A stretch of 64,000 nt of DNA from Rhodococcus sp. B50 (GCF_013602415.1 NZ_WPAG02000003.1:496001-560000); one strand, 5' to 3'; counted from the stretch's first letter, positions 44,029 through 53,138 are shown. The notes: generated by a model from the letters alone, not told the origin. Made by a program: numbers and translations.

Positions 44029-45225
44029 ATGGAACTTGACTTTGCCCCTGGACTCGAGGACTTCCGAGAGGAAGTCCGTACCTGGCTCGCCGAGCACATC
44101 GTGGGTGAGTTCGCTGCGCATCGTGGCGTCGGCAGTCCCACGGACGACACGGCGTGGGACCTGCGTGTGGAATGGGAACGCGAGCTGTCCGCGGGACGCT
44201 GGCTTGGCCTGACCTGGCCGGAGGAATTCGGAGGCCGGGGTCTGGGGCTCGCCGAGGAGATCGTGTTCGAATACGAGTATGCGAGAGCCGCCGCGCCGGC
44301 GCGTGTCAATACGCAGGCTCTCGAGCTCCTCGGCCCGACGCTGCTCGCCTGCGGCACCCATGAGCAGAAATCCCGCTTCCTTCCGAAGATCCTGAAGGTG
44401 GAGGAGATGTGGGGGCAAGGGTTCAGCGAACCCGGTGCCGGTTCGGATCTCGCCGATGTCCGCACGCGGGCCGTGCTCGACGACGGCGGAGTCTGGCATA
44501 TCGACGGTCAGAAGATCTGGACGACCTTCGGCCATCACGCGGATTGGTTGTACGTCCTGTGCCGGACCAATCCCGACGTCGCGCTTCGGCACAGGGGGTT
44601 GTCGTTGCTGCTCGTCGACGCACGCCAGGACGGCGTGGAGATCCGGCCCATCGAGAACATCAACCGTTCGACCGAGTTCAGCGAGTGCTTCTTCAACGAC
44701 GCCAGAAGCACTGCCGATCTCACCGTCGGTGAAATCGATGGGGGATGGTCGGTGGTGATGACCACGCTGGGACTCGAACGTGGCAGTGCGCTGATGCCGG
44801 TTCAGTTGGGCATGGAGCGGGAACTGAGCAGCATCATCGACATTGCACGTCGGAACGGATCACTCGACGATCCCGACATTCGGCAGAGACTCGTCGATGC
44901 ATATATCGGTACGAAGCTCATGCGATCGACGAATCTGCGCGTGGTGGCGGATCTGCTGAACGAGGATTCGCCGGATCCGGGTGCCGCGACGGCAGCCGCG
45001 GCGATGACGACGAAACTGTTCGCCTCGACCCAGCACCAGAAGATGGGCGAACTGGCGATGGATATTCTCGGATTCGCCGGACTGTTCGAGACGGGCGACC
45101 CCCTCGACGATGTCTCCACCGTGCAGAAGCTGTTTCTGTCGTCTCGCGCCGAAACCATCTACGGCGGAACATCGGAGATCCAGCGGAACATCGCCGCGGA
45201 ACGGGTCCTCGGGCTCCCTAGATAG
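44029..45225 (+). CDS. Acyl-CoA dehydrogenase
   Basis: A 398-residue FadE-type enzyme. FAD/substrate block GQGFSEPGAGSDLADVRTRAVLDDGGVWHIDGQKIWTTFGHHADWLYVLCRT and C-terminal SSRAETIYGGTSEIQRNIAAERVLGLPR. It resembles the 40923-42158 enzyme in layout (QKIWTTF...HADW) and probably arose from the same branch. It closes the operon; a convergent gene follows across a hairpin. Confidence 0.92.
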   Translation: MELDFAPGLEDFREEVRTWLAEHIVGEFAAHRGVGSPTDDTAWDLRVEWERELSAGRWLGLTWPEEFGGRGLGLAEEIVFEYEYARAAAPARVNTQALELLGPTLLACGTHEQKSRFLPKILKVEEMWGQGFSEPGAGSDLADVRTRAVLDDGGVWHIDGQKIWTTFGHHADWLYVLCRTNPDVALRHRGLSLLLVDARQDGVEIRPIENINRSTEFSECFFNDARSTADLTVGEIDGGWSVVMTTLGLERGSALMPVQLGMERELSSIIDIARRNGSLDDPDIRQRLVDAYIGTKLMRSTNLRVVADLLNEDSPDPGAATAAAAMTTKLFASTQHQKMGELAMDILGFAGLFETGDPLDDVSTVQKLFLSSRAETIYGGTSEIQRNIAAERVLGLPR

Positions 45226-45259
45226 AGCTGAGGCCTGGAATCGGGCCGGGAGGCAAGAA

Positions 45260-45296
45260 CGAACCGCCGCCTGTCGTGAAGACGGGCGGCGGTTCG
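45260..45296. terminator. Bidirectional hairpin between convergent genes
   Basis: Stem of 16 bp with one wobble (CGAACCGCCGCC... 45260-45275; ...GGCGGCGGTTCG 45281-45296), loop GTGAA. It serves the dehydrogenase from the left and the hydratase from the right. Confidence 0.7.
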
Positions 45297-45316
45297 TGTT
45301 CGGGTGAAGGTGCGGG

Positions 45317-46084
45317 TTACCGGCCGGACCAGACGGGTGCTCGTTTCTCGGCGAAAGCGAGTGCGCCCTCTCTTGCGTCGGCGGAGGTGAACACAGGGTC
45401 GATCATCGTGCGTTGTTTGTCGAAGGCTTCGGGGGCGGGCCAATCGCGTGATTGCGTGATGACTTCCTTCGTGACCGCGACCGCGAGCGGACCGTTGGCG
45501 GTGATCTTACGTGCAAGTTCCATCGCTGCTTCCAATGCTTCTCCCGGCTCGGTGAGGCGATTGACCAGGCCCAGCTCGTGAGCTCGTGGGGCAGGGAGGT
45601 TGTCGCCGGTCAAAGCAAGTTCCATCGCGAGCTGATAGGGAATGCGCTGGGGGAGCCGAATGAGACCGCCTCCACCGGCGACGAGGCCGCGCTTCGTCTC
45701 GGGAATCCCGAACATCGCGGTTCTGGACGCCACGATGAGGTCGGTGGCGAGTGCGAGTTCGGTGCCTCCGGCCAGTGCGAATCCCTCGACAGCAGAAATC
45801 ACGGGCTTGCGTGGGGGAGCCTCGGTGAATCCGAGTCCCCGTCCGGGGACGGAAGGGTCCTCGCCGCGGACGAATGCCTTGAGGTCCATCCCCGCGCAGA
45901 AGTTGCCGCCGGCACCGGTGAGGACGGCAACCGAGAGCGACGGATCTTCGTCGAGTCGATCCATGGCGTCCGACAAGGCGAAGCTGACTTCTCGGTTGAT
46001 GGCGTTCCGGGCTTCGGGGCGGTTGAGGGTGACGAGCAGGATGCGTTCGTGCTGTTCGACTGTCACTGCTGAATCAGTAGACAT
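45317..46084 (-). CDS. Enoyl-CoA hydratase, canonical
   Basis: A 255-residue crotonase with both catalytic glutamates: GFALAGGTELALATDLIVAS (144 position) and MFGIPETKRGLVAGGGGLIRLPQRIP (164 position). It should hydrate a trans-2-enoyl-CoA to a 3-hydroxyacyl-CoA. It is the only one of the six crotonases here with the full classical pair, so it is the best candidate for ordinary beta-oxidation hydration in the island. Confidence 0.92.
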   Translation of the reverse strand: MSTDSAVTVEQHERILLVTLNRPEARNAINREVSFALSDAMDRLDEDPSLSVAVLTGAGGNFCAGMDLKAFVRGEDPSVPGRGLGFTEAPPRKPVISAVEGFALAGGTELALATDLIVASRTAMFGIPETKRGLVAGGGGLIRLPQRIPYQLAMELALTGDNLPAPRAHELGLVNRLTEPGEALEAAMELARKITANGPLAVAVTKEVITQSRDWPAPEAFDKQRTMIDPVFTSADAREGALAFAEKRAPVWSGR

Positions 46085-46194
46085 TCTGTACTCCGTTCTC
46101 GATTGGGGGATCGGGCTGTCGATCGGACGTTAAAGGTGCAATAATTAAACTACAACTGCCGTGGAAGCGGTCGACGCGAAGCAAGGAGAATGTA

Positions 46195-46998
46195 GTGACG
46201 GATTGGCAGAGTCGGTTCGAGACGCTGAAGGTGACGGCAGACGGCCGCGTGCGAATCGTCACGATGAATCGTCCGGACGCTCGCAACGCCGCCGATGCCG
46301 TCATGCATCGTGAACTCGCGGAGGTATGGGATCTTCTGGCGGTCGACCCGGGATGTCGCGTCGTCGTCCTCACCGGGGCGGGCAAGGCTTTCAGTGCCGG
46401 GGGAGATCTGCCCCGGATGGTTGCAACCCAGGAAGACGCCACTATCCAGGACGAAGTCTTCTCGGAAGCGCGGCGAACAGTGCTCGGCATGCTCGCACTG
46501 CCGCAGCCGTTGATCGCTGCGGTCAACGGTGCGGCAGTGGGCCTGGGCGCCAGTCTGGTCACCCTGTGCGACCTGGCCCTCGCGTCGGACCGTGCGTTTC
46601 TCGCAGACCCGCATCTCGGCGTCGGCCTGGTACCGGCAGACGGTGCCGCCCTGCTCTGGCCGCTGATCATGGGAGCGCTTCGAGCCAAGGAGTACGTCTT
46701 CACCGGGGAGCGGATCACCGCCCCGGTCGCGAAGGAGCTCGGCTTGGTCAATCGCATTCTGGACCACGAGGATCTCATGCCGGCAGTGATGGAGCTGGCT
46801 CACAAACTGGCCGCGGTACCCCACGACGCCCTGCGGCAGACGAAGCGACTGATGAACACCCATACCGCGCGCGCCCTCGCCGGACTCCTCGACGATGCAC
46901 TGGCGGCCGAACGCTCGAGCGTCAATTCGGCGGAACATCGCGAGTTGTCACGGGCGCTCGTCGATGCCGCCGCGGCACGACAGAACGGAAGTCGTTGA
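46195..46998 (+). CDS. Crotonase-fold protein, non-classical active site
   Basis: A 267-residue protein with GTG start after AAGGAG. VRIVTMNRPDARNAADAVM and GKAFSAGGDLPRMV form the CoA half. The catalytic positions read GLGASLVTLCDLALAS and FLADPHLGVGLVPADGAALLWP, so the 144 Glu is absent and the 164 position is His, while Asp is kept in the ADGAA turn. An isomerase, hydrolase or thioesterase-like reaction is possible. It precedes an SDR and a thiolase in one rightward run. Confidence 0.85.
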   Translation: MTDWQSRFETLKVTADGRVRIVTMNRPDARNAADAVMHRELAEVWDLLAVDPGCRVVVLTGAGKAFSAGGDLPRMVATQEDATIQDEVFSEARRTVLGMLALPQPLIAAVNGAAVGLGASLVTLCDLALASDRAFLADPHLGVGLVPADGAALLWPLIMGALRAKEYVFTGERITAPVAKELGLVNRILDHEDLMPAVMELAHKLAAVPHDALRQTKRLMNTHTARALAGLLDDALAAERSSVNSAEHRELSRALVDAAAARQNGSR

Positions 46999-47036
46999 CC
47001 CACAATCCGATCACACCGAAAGAAAGGAAGTTGACG

Positions 47037-47801
47037 ATGTCGACACTGGACGGGCGCGTGGCGCTGGTCACCGGTGCTGCCGGAGCCGGGATCGGAAGAG
47101 CGATCGCAACGCGCCTGGCGTCCGACGGAGCTACGGTCGTGGTCACGGACTCACACGCTCGACGTCTCGAAGAAGCGGTCTCGGAAATTCGAGAAGCGAC
47201 GCAGGGCAAGGTTATCGGGCACGTTCTCGATGTAGGGGACCGTGAACGGATCGTTGCGGTCACCGACACTGTCCATGCCGAGGTCGGACCCATCTCCATT
47301 CTGGTCAACAATGCGGCGGTCAATGTGATGGGACCGATCTTCGACTACGACCCGGCGGATTGGGATCGGGTACTGAACGTCAATCTCAGTGGTCCGTGGA
47401 TGCTGTCGCGTCAGGCGATGAGGCAGATGCGGGACGACGGCATTCCCGGTGTCATTCTGAACATCTCTACGTACGCACCCGATGTGGGTGGGGAGGGGAT
47501 CGAAGCGCCGTATGCGGTCAGTAAGGGCGGGCTGAACGTGTTGACCCGAAGCTGTGCGCACGAGGGCGGCCCGTACGGGATACGAGCCAACACGTTGTCG
47601 ATGGGGATGGTCACCGGAACGCGGTTCACCGATGCGCTCCACCCCGACATGCAGGATCGCGAGCGGGAGAAGTCACCCCTCGGGAGACTGTCCCACGTCG
47701 ACGACATCGTCGAGGCGGCAGCCTTCCTCGTCTCGGATCGAGCGAAGAACATCACCGGAGAAACGGTGAACGTGGCTGCCGGAACGCATATGCGTTATTG
47801 A
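47037..47801 (+). CDS. Short-chain dehydrogenase/reductase
   Basis: A 254-residue SDR with GAAGAGIGRAIA (cofactor loop; one extra residue compared with TGxxxGIG), an acidic turn VVVTDSHARR suited to NAD(H), NNAAVNVMG, and YAVSKGG (Tyr-x3-Lys). It likely oxidises a hydroxy-CoA made by the neighbouring crotonase, before the thiolase. AGAAAGGAAG lies upstream of ATG 47037. Confidence 0.9.
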   Translation: MSTLDGRVALVTGAAGAGIGRAIATRLASDGATVVVTDSHARRLEEAVSEIREATQGKVIGHVLDVGDRERIVAVTDTVHAEVGPISILVNNAAVNVMGPIFDYDPADWDRVLNVNLSGPWMLSRQAMRQMRDDGIPGVILNISTYAPDVGGEGIEAPYAVSKGGLNVLTRSCAHEGGPYGIRANTLSMGMVTGTRFTDALHPDMQDREREKSPLGRLSHVDDIVEAAAFLVSDRAKNITGETVNVAAGTHMRY

Positions 47802-47838
47802 GCGACTCGGCCCCCATACGAACAACAGAAGGAGAATC

Positions 47839-49098
47839 ATGCCGGAAGCTGTGATCGTTGCGGCGGCGCGTACCCCGATCGGCCGGGCCTACAAGGGAGG
47901 GCTGAAGGACATGCGGCCGGACGAACTCGCTGCACACGTGGTACGGGCTGCGGTCGACCAAGTGCCGCAACTGGATCCGTCATCGGTGCGCGACCTGATG
48001 CTGGGCTGCGGCGCGCCCGGCGGCGAACAGGGTTTCAATATGGGTCGGGTCGTGTCGACCCTGCTCGGATGGGATTCCGTACCGGGCACGACGGTCACGC
48101 GGTATTGCGCGTCGAGCGTGCAGACCACCCGGATGGCGATGCATGCCATCCGCGCCGGCGAGGGTGATGTGTTCATCGCGGCAGGCGTCGAGGCCATCAG
48201 CCGTGGTCGTCGAGGGCACGCGGATACACCGCCGGTCCCCGATGACGCCGACCCGCGTGACCGAGCGAAGAATCCGTGGACGAATCCCCGATTCGCGGCG
48301 GCGCAGGGCAGAACCCGCGAACGCAGCGCCGGAGGCGCCCCGGAGTGGACGGATCCGCGTGCTACAGGGGAGTTGCCGGACGTCTATATCGCTATGGGAC
48401 AGACCGCCGAGAACGTCGCGCAGCGGTGCGGTGTCACCCGAGAGGAGCAGGACGAGTTCGCCCTCCGGTCTCAGGAGTTGTACCAGCAGTCGCTGGCAGC
48501 CGGGTTCTGGAAGCGTGAGATCACACCCCTGACCCTCCCCGACGGAACCGTGCTGGATCGCGACGAAAGTCCGCGCGCCGGTACCACTCTCGAAAAGCTG
48601 GCGGCGCTGGCGCCGGTCTTCCGTCCCGACGGGACCGTCACAGCAGGCAACGCGTGCCCCCTCAACGACGGCGCAGCAGCCCTGGTCGTCATGTCGGATC
48701 GCAAGGCCGCCGAATTGGGGATCACCCCGCTGGCGCGCGTCGTGGCCACGGGTGTCTCTGCACTGTCGCCGGAAATCATGGGGCTCGGGCCTATCGAGGC
48801 CACCCGTGATGCTCTGGCGAACGCCGGTCTCGGCATCGCGGACATCGACCTGTTCGAGATCAACGAGGCCTTTGCAGCGCAGGTTATTCCGTCGTACAAA
48901 GAGCTCGGCATCCCGCTCGACAAGCTGAATGTCAACGGTGGCGGAATTGCCGCAGGGCACCCTTTCGGTATGACCGGGGCCCGCATCGCCACCACGCTCA
49001 TCAACTCGATGCGAACGCACGACAAGCAGTTCGGACTCGAAACGATGTGCGTGGGAGGCGGTCAGGGTATGGCGATGATCCTGGAACGTCTTTCCTGA
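47839..49098 (+). CDS. Acetyl-CoA acyltransferase (thiolase)
   Basis: A 419-residue degradative thiolase. Catalytic elements: TVTRYCASSVQTTRMA (nucleophile Cys), NGGGIAAGHPFGMTGAR (His) and ETMCVGGGQGMAM (second Cys). GAAGGAG precedes the ATG. As the last gene of a crotonase-SDR-thiolase run it completes one beta-oxidation turn. Its central region is somewhat extended (FAAAQGRTRERSAGGAPEWTDPRATGE), the form seen in FadA5/FadA6-like enzymes for ring-derived CoA esters, although this match is by eye only. Confidence 0.92.
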   Translation: MPEAVIVAAARTPIGRAYKGGLKDMRPDELAAHVVRAAVDQVPQLDPSSVRDLMLGCGAPGGEQGFNMGRVVSTLLGWDSVPGTTVTRYCASSVQTTRMAMHAIRAGEGDVFIAAGVEAISRGRRGHADTPPVPDDADPRDRAKNPWTNPRFAAAQGRTRERSAGGAPEWTDPRATGELPDVYIAMGQTAENVAQRCGVTREEQDEFALRSQELYQQSLAAGFWKREITPLTLPDGTVLDRDESPRAGTTLEKLAALAPVFRPDGTVTAGNACPLNDGAAALVVMSDRKAAELGITPLARVVATGVSALSPEIMGLGPIEATRDALANAGLGIADIDLFEINEAFAAQVIPSYKELGIPLDKLNVNGGGIAAGHPFGMTGARIATTLINSMRTHDKQFGLETMCVGGGQGMAMILERLS

Positions 49099-49137
49099 CG
49101 TCCGAGCCTGCAGCGGACGTCAGGGATGCACGTCCGA

Positions 49138-49188
49138 ACAAGCGAGCGGGTGGTTCGATCCTCGAGATCGAACCACCCGCTCGCTTGT
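49138..49188. terminator. Bidirectional terminator between convergent genes
   Basis: A perfect 22-bp stem (49138-49159 and 49167-49188; ends ACAAGCGAGC/GCTCGCTTGT) with a 7-nt loop separates the thiolase and acyl-CoA dehydrogenase genes. Confidence 0.8.
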
Positions 49189-49196
49189 GACGGACC

Positions 49197-50309
49197 TCAG
49201 AGACCTACGAGTTCTGCGATGCGCCGGCGATGCACTCCCGGAGAACCCAGGAGCGTCTGCGAGCCGCGTGCTCGTTTGAAGTAGAGATGTGCGGGATGTT
49301 CCCAGGTGAAGCCGATGCCGCCGTGGATCTGGATGCTTTGGGCGGCGATGTGATAGTAGGCATCCGAGCAGTACGTCTTCGCAATGGACGACGCGAGTGC
49401 TCGGTCCTCCGAATTCGCCCCCACGGCCCCGCAGGCGTAGTACGCGGCCGACCTGGCGGACTCGAGCTCGACGAGCATGTCGGCGAGCTGATGCTTGATG
49501 GCCTGGAAAGAGCCGATAGGGCGTCCGAACTGCCGACGCATTTTGGCGTATTCGACAGTCGACTCGAGGACGTGAGCCGCGCCGCCGACCTGTTCGGCAG
49601 CCAGGGCCGCGGCCCCGATGTCGAGAACCTCGGCGACGATGTCCCACCCTCGTCCGTCCTCTCCCAGGAGGGAGGCCGGTGCACCGTTCAGGGTGACGGT
49701 GGCGAGATTTCGCGTCCGGTCGAGAGTCGACAGCGGTTCCGTCGTGACGCCTTCGGTGTGTGCGTCGACCGTGAACAGGGAGAGGCCGCGCTCGGTACGG
49801 GCGGCGACGATCAGGAGATCTGCATCCGCTCCGTCGAGTACATACGATTTGACGCCGGTGATGCGATAGGAACCCTCGTGGAGCTCGGCGCGCACATGGA
49901 CGTTCTCCTCCGAAGCCGTCTCGTTGCCTTCGGTGACGGCCAGGGTCGCGATCGTCTCCCCGGCGGCGATTCCGGGGAGGTACCGGCTGGCAGTCTCGGG
50001 ATCTTCGGCGAGCAGCAGTGCGTATGTCGCCAGCACGCACGTCGACAGCAGGGGTGCGCACAGGAGGGAACGGCCGCTTTCCTCCAGGACGATCGCAAGT
50101 TCGGCGAAACCGAAGCCCGCGCCACCGTATTCCTCGGGGATGGCAAGTGCTTGGACACCGACCTGCTCGGCCATCAGTTTCCACGACGTGACGTCGAAAC
50201 CGCTGGTCTGGTCCAGGAAGGAGCGGACGTGCTCCTCGGACGAATGGGTGTCGAACAGCCGCCGCACCACGGAGCGCAGCTCGTCCTGTTCGGGAGTTGA
50301 GGTCAACAT
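49197..50309 (-). CDS. Acyl-CoA dehydrogenase, FadE small-subunit type
   Basis: A 370-residue dehydrogenase-fold protein. N-terminal LRSVVRRLFDTHSSEEHVRSF and LAIPEEYGGAGFGFAELAIVLEESGRSL; C-terminal YAKMRRQFGRPIGSFQAIKHQLADMLVELESARSA...IQIHGGIGFTWEHPAHLYFKRARGSQTLLGSPGVHRRRIAELVG. The middle FAD/substrate signature is weak. The HGGIGFTWEHPAHLYFKRA ending is typical of FadE partner chains. AGGAGAG precedes ATG 50309; a TATACT -10-like sequence and the AT-rich element lie upstream. Confidence 0.88.
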   Translation of the reverse strand: MLTSTPEQDELRSVVRRLFDTHSSEEHVRSFLDQTSGFDVTSWKLMAEQVGVQALAIPEEYGGAGFGFAELAIVLEESGRSLLCAPLLSTCVLATYALLLAEDPETASRYLPGIAAGETIATLAVTEGNETASEENVHVRAELHEGSYRITGVKSYVLDGADADLLIVAARTERGLSLFTVDAHTEGVTTEPLSTLDRTRNLATVTLNGAPASLLGEDGRGWDIVAEVLDIGAAALAAEQVGGAAHVLESTVEYAKMRRQFGRPIGSFQAIKHQLADMLVELESARSAAYYACGAVGANSEDRALASSIAKTYCSDAYYHIAAQSIQIHGGIGFTWEHPAHLYFKRARGSQTLLGSPGVHRRRIAELVGL

Positions 50310-50354
50310 TGCTCTCCTAGGTCGGGAGACGTCTTCATAAAGAGTATAATAAGC

Positions 50355-50364
50355 TAACCGATTA
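50355..50364 (+). promoter_or_regulatory. AT-rich element upstream of the leftward dehydrogenase
   Basis: TAACCGATTA, one mismatch from the consensus. On the minus strand it sits next to TATACT (50348-50343) at -35 spacing for the gene starting at 50309. Confidence 0.45.
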
Positions 50365-50457
50365 AACAACGGGAGTCGGTGCGGGTGGGGGGCCGGGCGC
50401 CGCATGCCGAGCATGTTCCGAGGCTTGGCGTGCCGGTGCAAATAGAGTACAAATAAC

Positions 50458-50467
50458 TAACTAATTA
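50458..50467 (+). promoter_or_regulatory. AT-rich element upstream of the rightward SDR operon
   Basis: TAACTAATTA at 50458-50467, preceded by another TAACTAACTA, about 50 bp before ATG 50518. Two half-matching copies overlap, so this site could bind more than one dimer. Confidence 0.45.
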
Positions 50468-50517
50468 GCTGAGATGACGACGCAATGACGAAGCGTCCGC
50501 AACTATCAGGAGGCGAT

Positions 50518-51417
50518 ATGGGCTTGCACGACGATCGGATCGTGATCGTGACCGGTGCCGGGCAGGGCATCGGCCGCGAGCATGCACTGGAATTTGCGCG
50601 ACAGGGTGCGAAGGTCGTAGTCAACGACCTCGGCTCGACCGACGACACCGTTGCGGAGATCAAGGCCATGGGCGGCGAAGCGGTCGCCAGCAACGACGAC
50701 GTGTCCGACTGGGACGCTGCCGGCAGGCTTGTCGCATCGGCGGTCGACACCTTCGGTGACCTCCACGTACTGGTGAACAATGCGGGCATCCTCCGGGACA
50801 AGATGTTCGTCAACATGGACGTGGGTATGTGGGACGACGTCATGCGCGTGCACCTGCGGGGAACGTTCTGCCCCACCCGTCACGCAGTGGATTACTGGCG
50901 GTCGAAGCACAAGGCCGGCGAACCTGTTTCGCATCCTCGCATCGTCAACACGTCCTCACCGTCCGGCCTCTACGGAAACGTCGGCCAGTCGAACTACGGC
51001 GCGGCCAAGGCCGCCATCGCTGCCTTCACCGTCATCCTCGCGGACGAACTGTCGCGTCTGGGCGTCACGGTGAACGCGATCGCGCCCAGTGCGCTCACGC
51101 AGATGACGGCCGGTCTCGACGCCTACGTCGCGAAGCTCGAGGAGATCAAGGAGAAGACCGGATTCGACTACGGCTCACCGGCCAATATCGCTCCTCCGGT
51201 CGTCTGGCTGGCCTCGCCCGAAGCCTCGCAGATCACGGGACGGGTCTTCAACGTCAAGGGCGGGCGCATCGGGGTCGCGGAGACCTGGGTGGCCGGACCT
51301 TCCGAGGAGAAGTACGCGAAGTGGGATCCGGCCGAACTCGGTGAGGTGATTCCTCGTCTCGTCGCGGAGGCCCGGCCCAACTCCGACGGTTCGGGACAAC
51401 CACGCCAGGGGGCGTGA
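50518..51417 (+). CDS. Short-chain dehydrogenase/reductase (peroxisomal MFE-like)
   Basis: A 299-residue SDR with TGAGQGIGREHALEFARQGAKVVVNDLG (the N-D-L-G end is typical of 3-hydroxyacyl-CoA dehydrogenases of the MFE-2/HSD17B4 group), NNAGILRDKMFVNMD and YGAAKAAIAAFT. It should oxidise a 3-hydroxyacyl-CoA using NAD. AGGAGG seven bases before ATG 50518 decides the start over an upstream ATG. Its stop overlaps the next start (TGATG). Confidence 0.91.
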   Translation: MGLHDDRIVIVTGAGQGIGREHALEFARQGAKVVVNDLGSTDDTVAEIKAMGGEAVASNDDVSDWDAAGRLVASAVDTFGDLHVLVNNAGILRDKMFVNMDVGMWDDVMRVHLRGTFCPTRHAVDYWRSKHKAGEPVSHPRIVNTSSPSGLYGNVGQSNYGAAKAAIAAFTVILADELSRLGVTVNAIAPSALTQMTAGLDAYVAKLEEIKEKTGFDYGSPANIAPPVVWLASPEASQITGRVFNVKGGRIGVAETWVAGPSEEKYAKWDPAELGEVIPRLVAEARPNSDGSGQPRQGA

Positions 51418-52256
51418 TGGCACCGGTCAACGGAATCAGTGTCGAACGGCGCGACTCGGTAGCCGTCGTCTGGCTCGACCGACCGGACCGCGGGAACGGA
51501 TTCATCTCGGATATGCAGGTCGAGCTGCACGAGCAGCTGGCTGCCCTAGATGCCGACGACGAGGTCCGAGCGATCGTGGTCACCGGGCGCGGCCGGTTCT
51601 TCTCCACCGGCGCTGATATGGAACCAGGTGGAGCGAACTTCGCCTTCGACGCCGAACAGACCGCGCGCGCTCGAAAGATGATGCGCGATCGTCCTCGGCC
51701 CTGGAAGCTGAGAACTCCTGTCATCGCGGCGATGAACGGATCGGCGGTGGGACTGGGGCTGACCTTCGCCCTCCAATGGGACATCCGGGTGGTCAACGAA
51801 AGCGCCAAGTACGGGTTCGTGTTCACACGCCGCGGACTGATTCCCGAACAGAACTCACTGTGGTTGCTCCCGAAACTCGTCGGGCTTGCCACCGCGGTCG
51901 AACTGCTCCTGACCGGGCGATTGTTCAGCGGCGCGGAAGCGCGGGAACTCGGAATCGCCGCGCGGGCTGTTCCTGGTGACCAGGTGCTCGATACCGCATT
52001 GTCGATTGCGAACGAAATTGCCGACAACACCAGTGCGGCCGCCGTCGGCCTGACGAAGGAACTGGTGTACTCGCTGCTCGAGGAGGCCGACCGGGAGGCG
52101 GCCTTCCATCTCGAATGGGAGAACTTCCGGGCGATCGGACGAGAGTCGGACGCGACAGAGGGGGTCGCGGCATTCATCGAGAAGAGACCCCCCCAATTCA
52201 CACTCGACAAGCGCTACGCGGTGGACGTCGCGGCATCGAGCGAATGGGAGGGATGA
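51417..52256 (+). CDS. Crotonase-fold protein, non-classical active site
   Basis: A 279-residue crotonase relative. VAVVWLDRPDRGNGFISDMQ and GRGRFFSTGADMEPG give the CoA half; the catalytic stretch is GSAVGLGLTFALQWDIRVVNESAKYGFVFTRRGLIPEQNSLWLLPKLVG. The 144 Glu is absent, and a Glu appears later in IPEQNS, the place used by some enoyl-CoA isomerases. It is coupled by overlap to both neighbours. Confidence 0.86.
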   Translation: MAPVNGISVERRDSVAVVWLDRPDRGNGFISDMQVELHEQLAALDADDEVRAIVVTGRGRFFSTGADMEPGGANFAFDAEQTARARKMMRDRPRPWKLRTPVIAAMNGSAVGLGLTFALQWDIRVVNESAKYGFVFTRRGLIPEQNSLWLLPKLVGLATAVELLLTGRLFSGAEARELGIAARAVPGDQVLDTALSIANEIADNTSAAAVGLTKELVYSLLEEADREAAFHLEWENFRAIGRESDATEGVAAFIEKRPPQFTLDKRYAVDVAASSEWEG

Positions 52257-53053
52257 CGGTGTCGAACAACGAACCGGTTCTCTACGAAGTGGACGATGAC
52301 GGGGTCCTGGTGCTCACGCTCAACCGGCCCGAGCGCAAGAATCTGTGGTCGCTGGAGATGGAGACGGCGTTCTACTCGGCGCTCGACCGGGCTGCCGAAG
52401 ATCAGGATGTTCGTGTCATCGTGGTGACCGGCGCCGGATCCACGTTCTGTCCTGGCCTGGATCCTGGCGTGCTGGACGGGATCAAGGGGGGATCGACCTA
52501 TGCGACGAACCGGCTGCCGCAGACGTATGCCACCACGATCCCCAAGATGATCATCGGCGCCATCAACGGCTCCTGCGCCGGAATCGGGTTGGCCCAGGCC
52601 TTGTGCTTCGACTTCCGATTCGCTGCCCGTGGCGCGAAGTTCACGACTGCATTCTCGAAGCGGGGACTGCCGGCCGAGGACGCATCTGCGTGGATCCTCA
52701 GCCGGCTTGCCGGGCCGGCTCACGCGATGGACCTGGTGGTGTCCGGCCGGGTGTTCCAGGCCGAGGAAGCGCTGGATCTCGGTGTGGTGCAACGCCTCAG
52801 CGAACCGGGATCGGTGCTCGAGGATGCGGTCGAGTATGCGCGTTCCATCGCAGCGAATGTGTCGCCGGTATCGATGGCGATGATGAAGTCGCAGGTGTGG
52901 CGCGACACCGAGTCGACGATGGAGCAGGCCAGGATAAGGGCTCAGTACCTCCTGACACTGGCGAAGGGACGCCCGGACTTCCGCGAGGGTGTAGATGCAC
53001 TGATCGAGAAGCGCAATCCCCGATTCGACCCGTACACTCCGACCGTGTTCTGA
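52253..53053 (+). CDS. Crotonase-fold protein, probable enoyl-CoA isomerase type
   Basis: A 266-residue crotonase relative. VLVLTLNRPERKNLWSLEMETAFYSAL and GAGSTFCPGLDPGVLD are followed by GSCAGIGLAQALCFDFRFAARGAKFTTAFSKRGLPAEDASAWILSRLAG. The 144 Glu is absent; Glu-Asp in LPAEDASAW is the pattern of isomerase-like members. The ATG overlaps the preceding stop (ATGA). A GTG six bases later has better spacing from GGGAGGG, so the true start could be 52259. Confidence 0.86.
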   Translation: MTVSNNEPVLYEVDDDGVLVLTLNRPERKNLWSLEMETAFYSALDRAAEDQDVRVIVVTGAGSTFCPGLDPGVLDGIKGGSTYATNRLPQTYATTIPKMIIGAINGSCAGIGLAQALCFDFRFAARGAKFTTAFSKRGLPAEDASAWILSRLAGPAHAMDLVVSGRVFQAEEALDLGVVQRLSEPGSVLEDAVEYARSIAANVSPVSMAMMKSQVWRDTESTMEQARIRAQYLLTLAKGRPDFREGVDALIEKRNPRFDPYTPTVF

Positions 53054-53080
53054 GCTGCTGTTCCAGGATCCAGTACAACG

Positions 53081-53131
53081 TCACGTCAATGGCCGGCCCA
53101 CCCTTTCGGTGCGGACCGGCCATTGACGTGA
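53081..53131. terminator. Bidirectional hairpin between convergent genes
   Basis: A perfect 16-bp stem (TCACGTCAATGGCCGG at 53081-53096 and its complement at 53116-53131) with a 19-nt loop separates the crotonase and SDR genes. Confidence 0.65.
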
Positions 53132-53138
53132 TTGCTCG

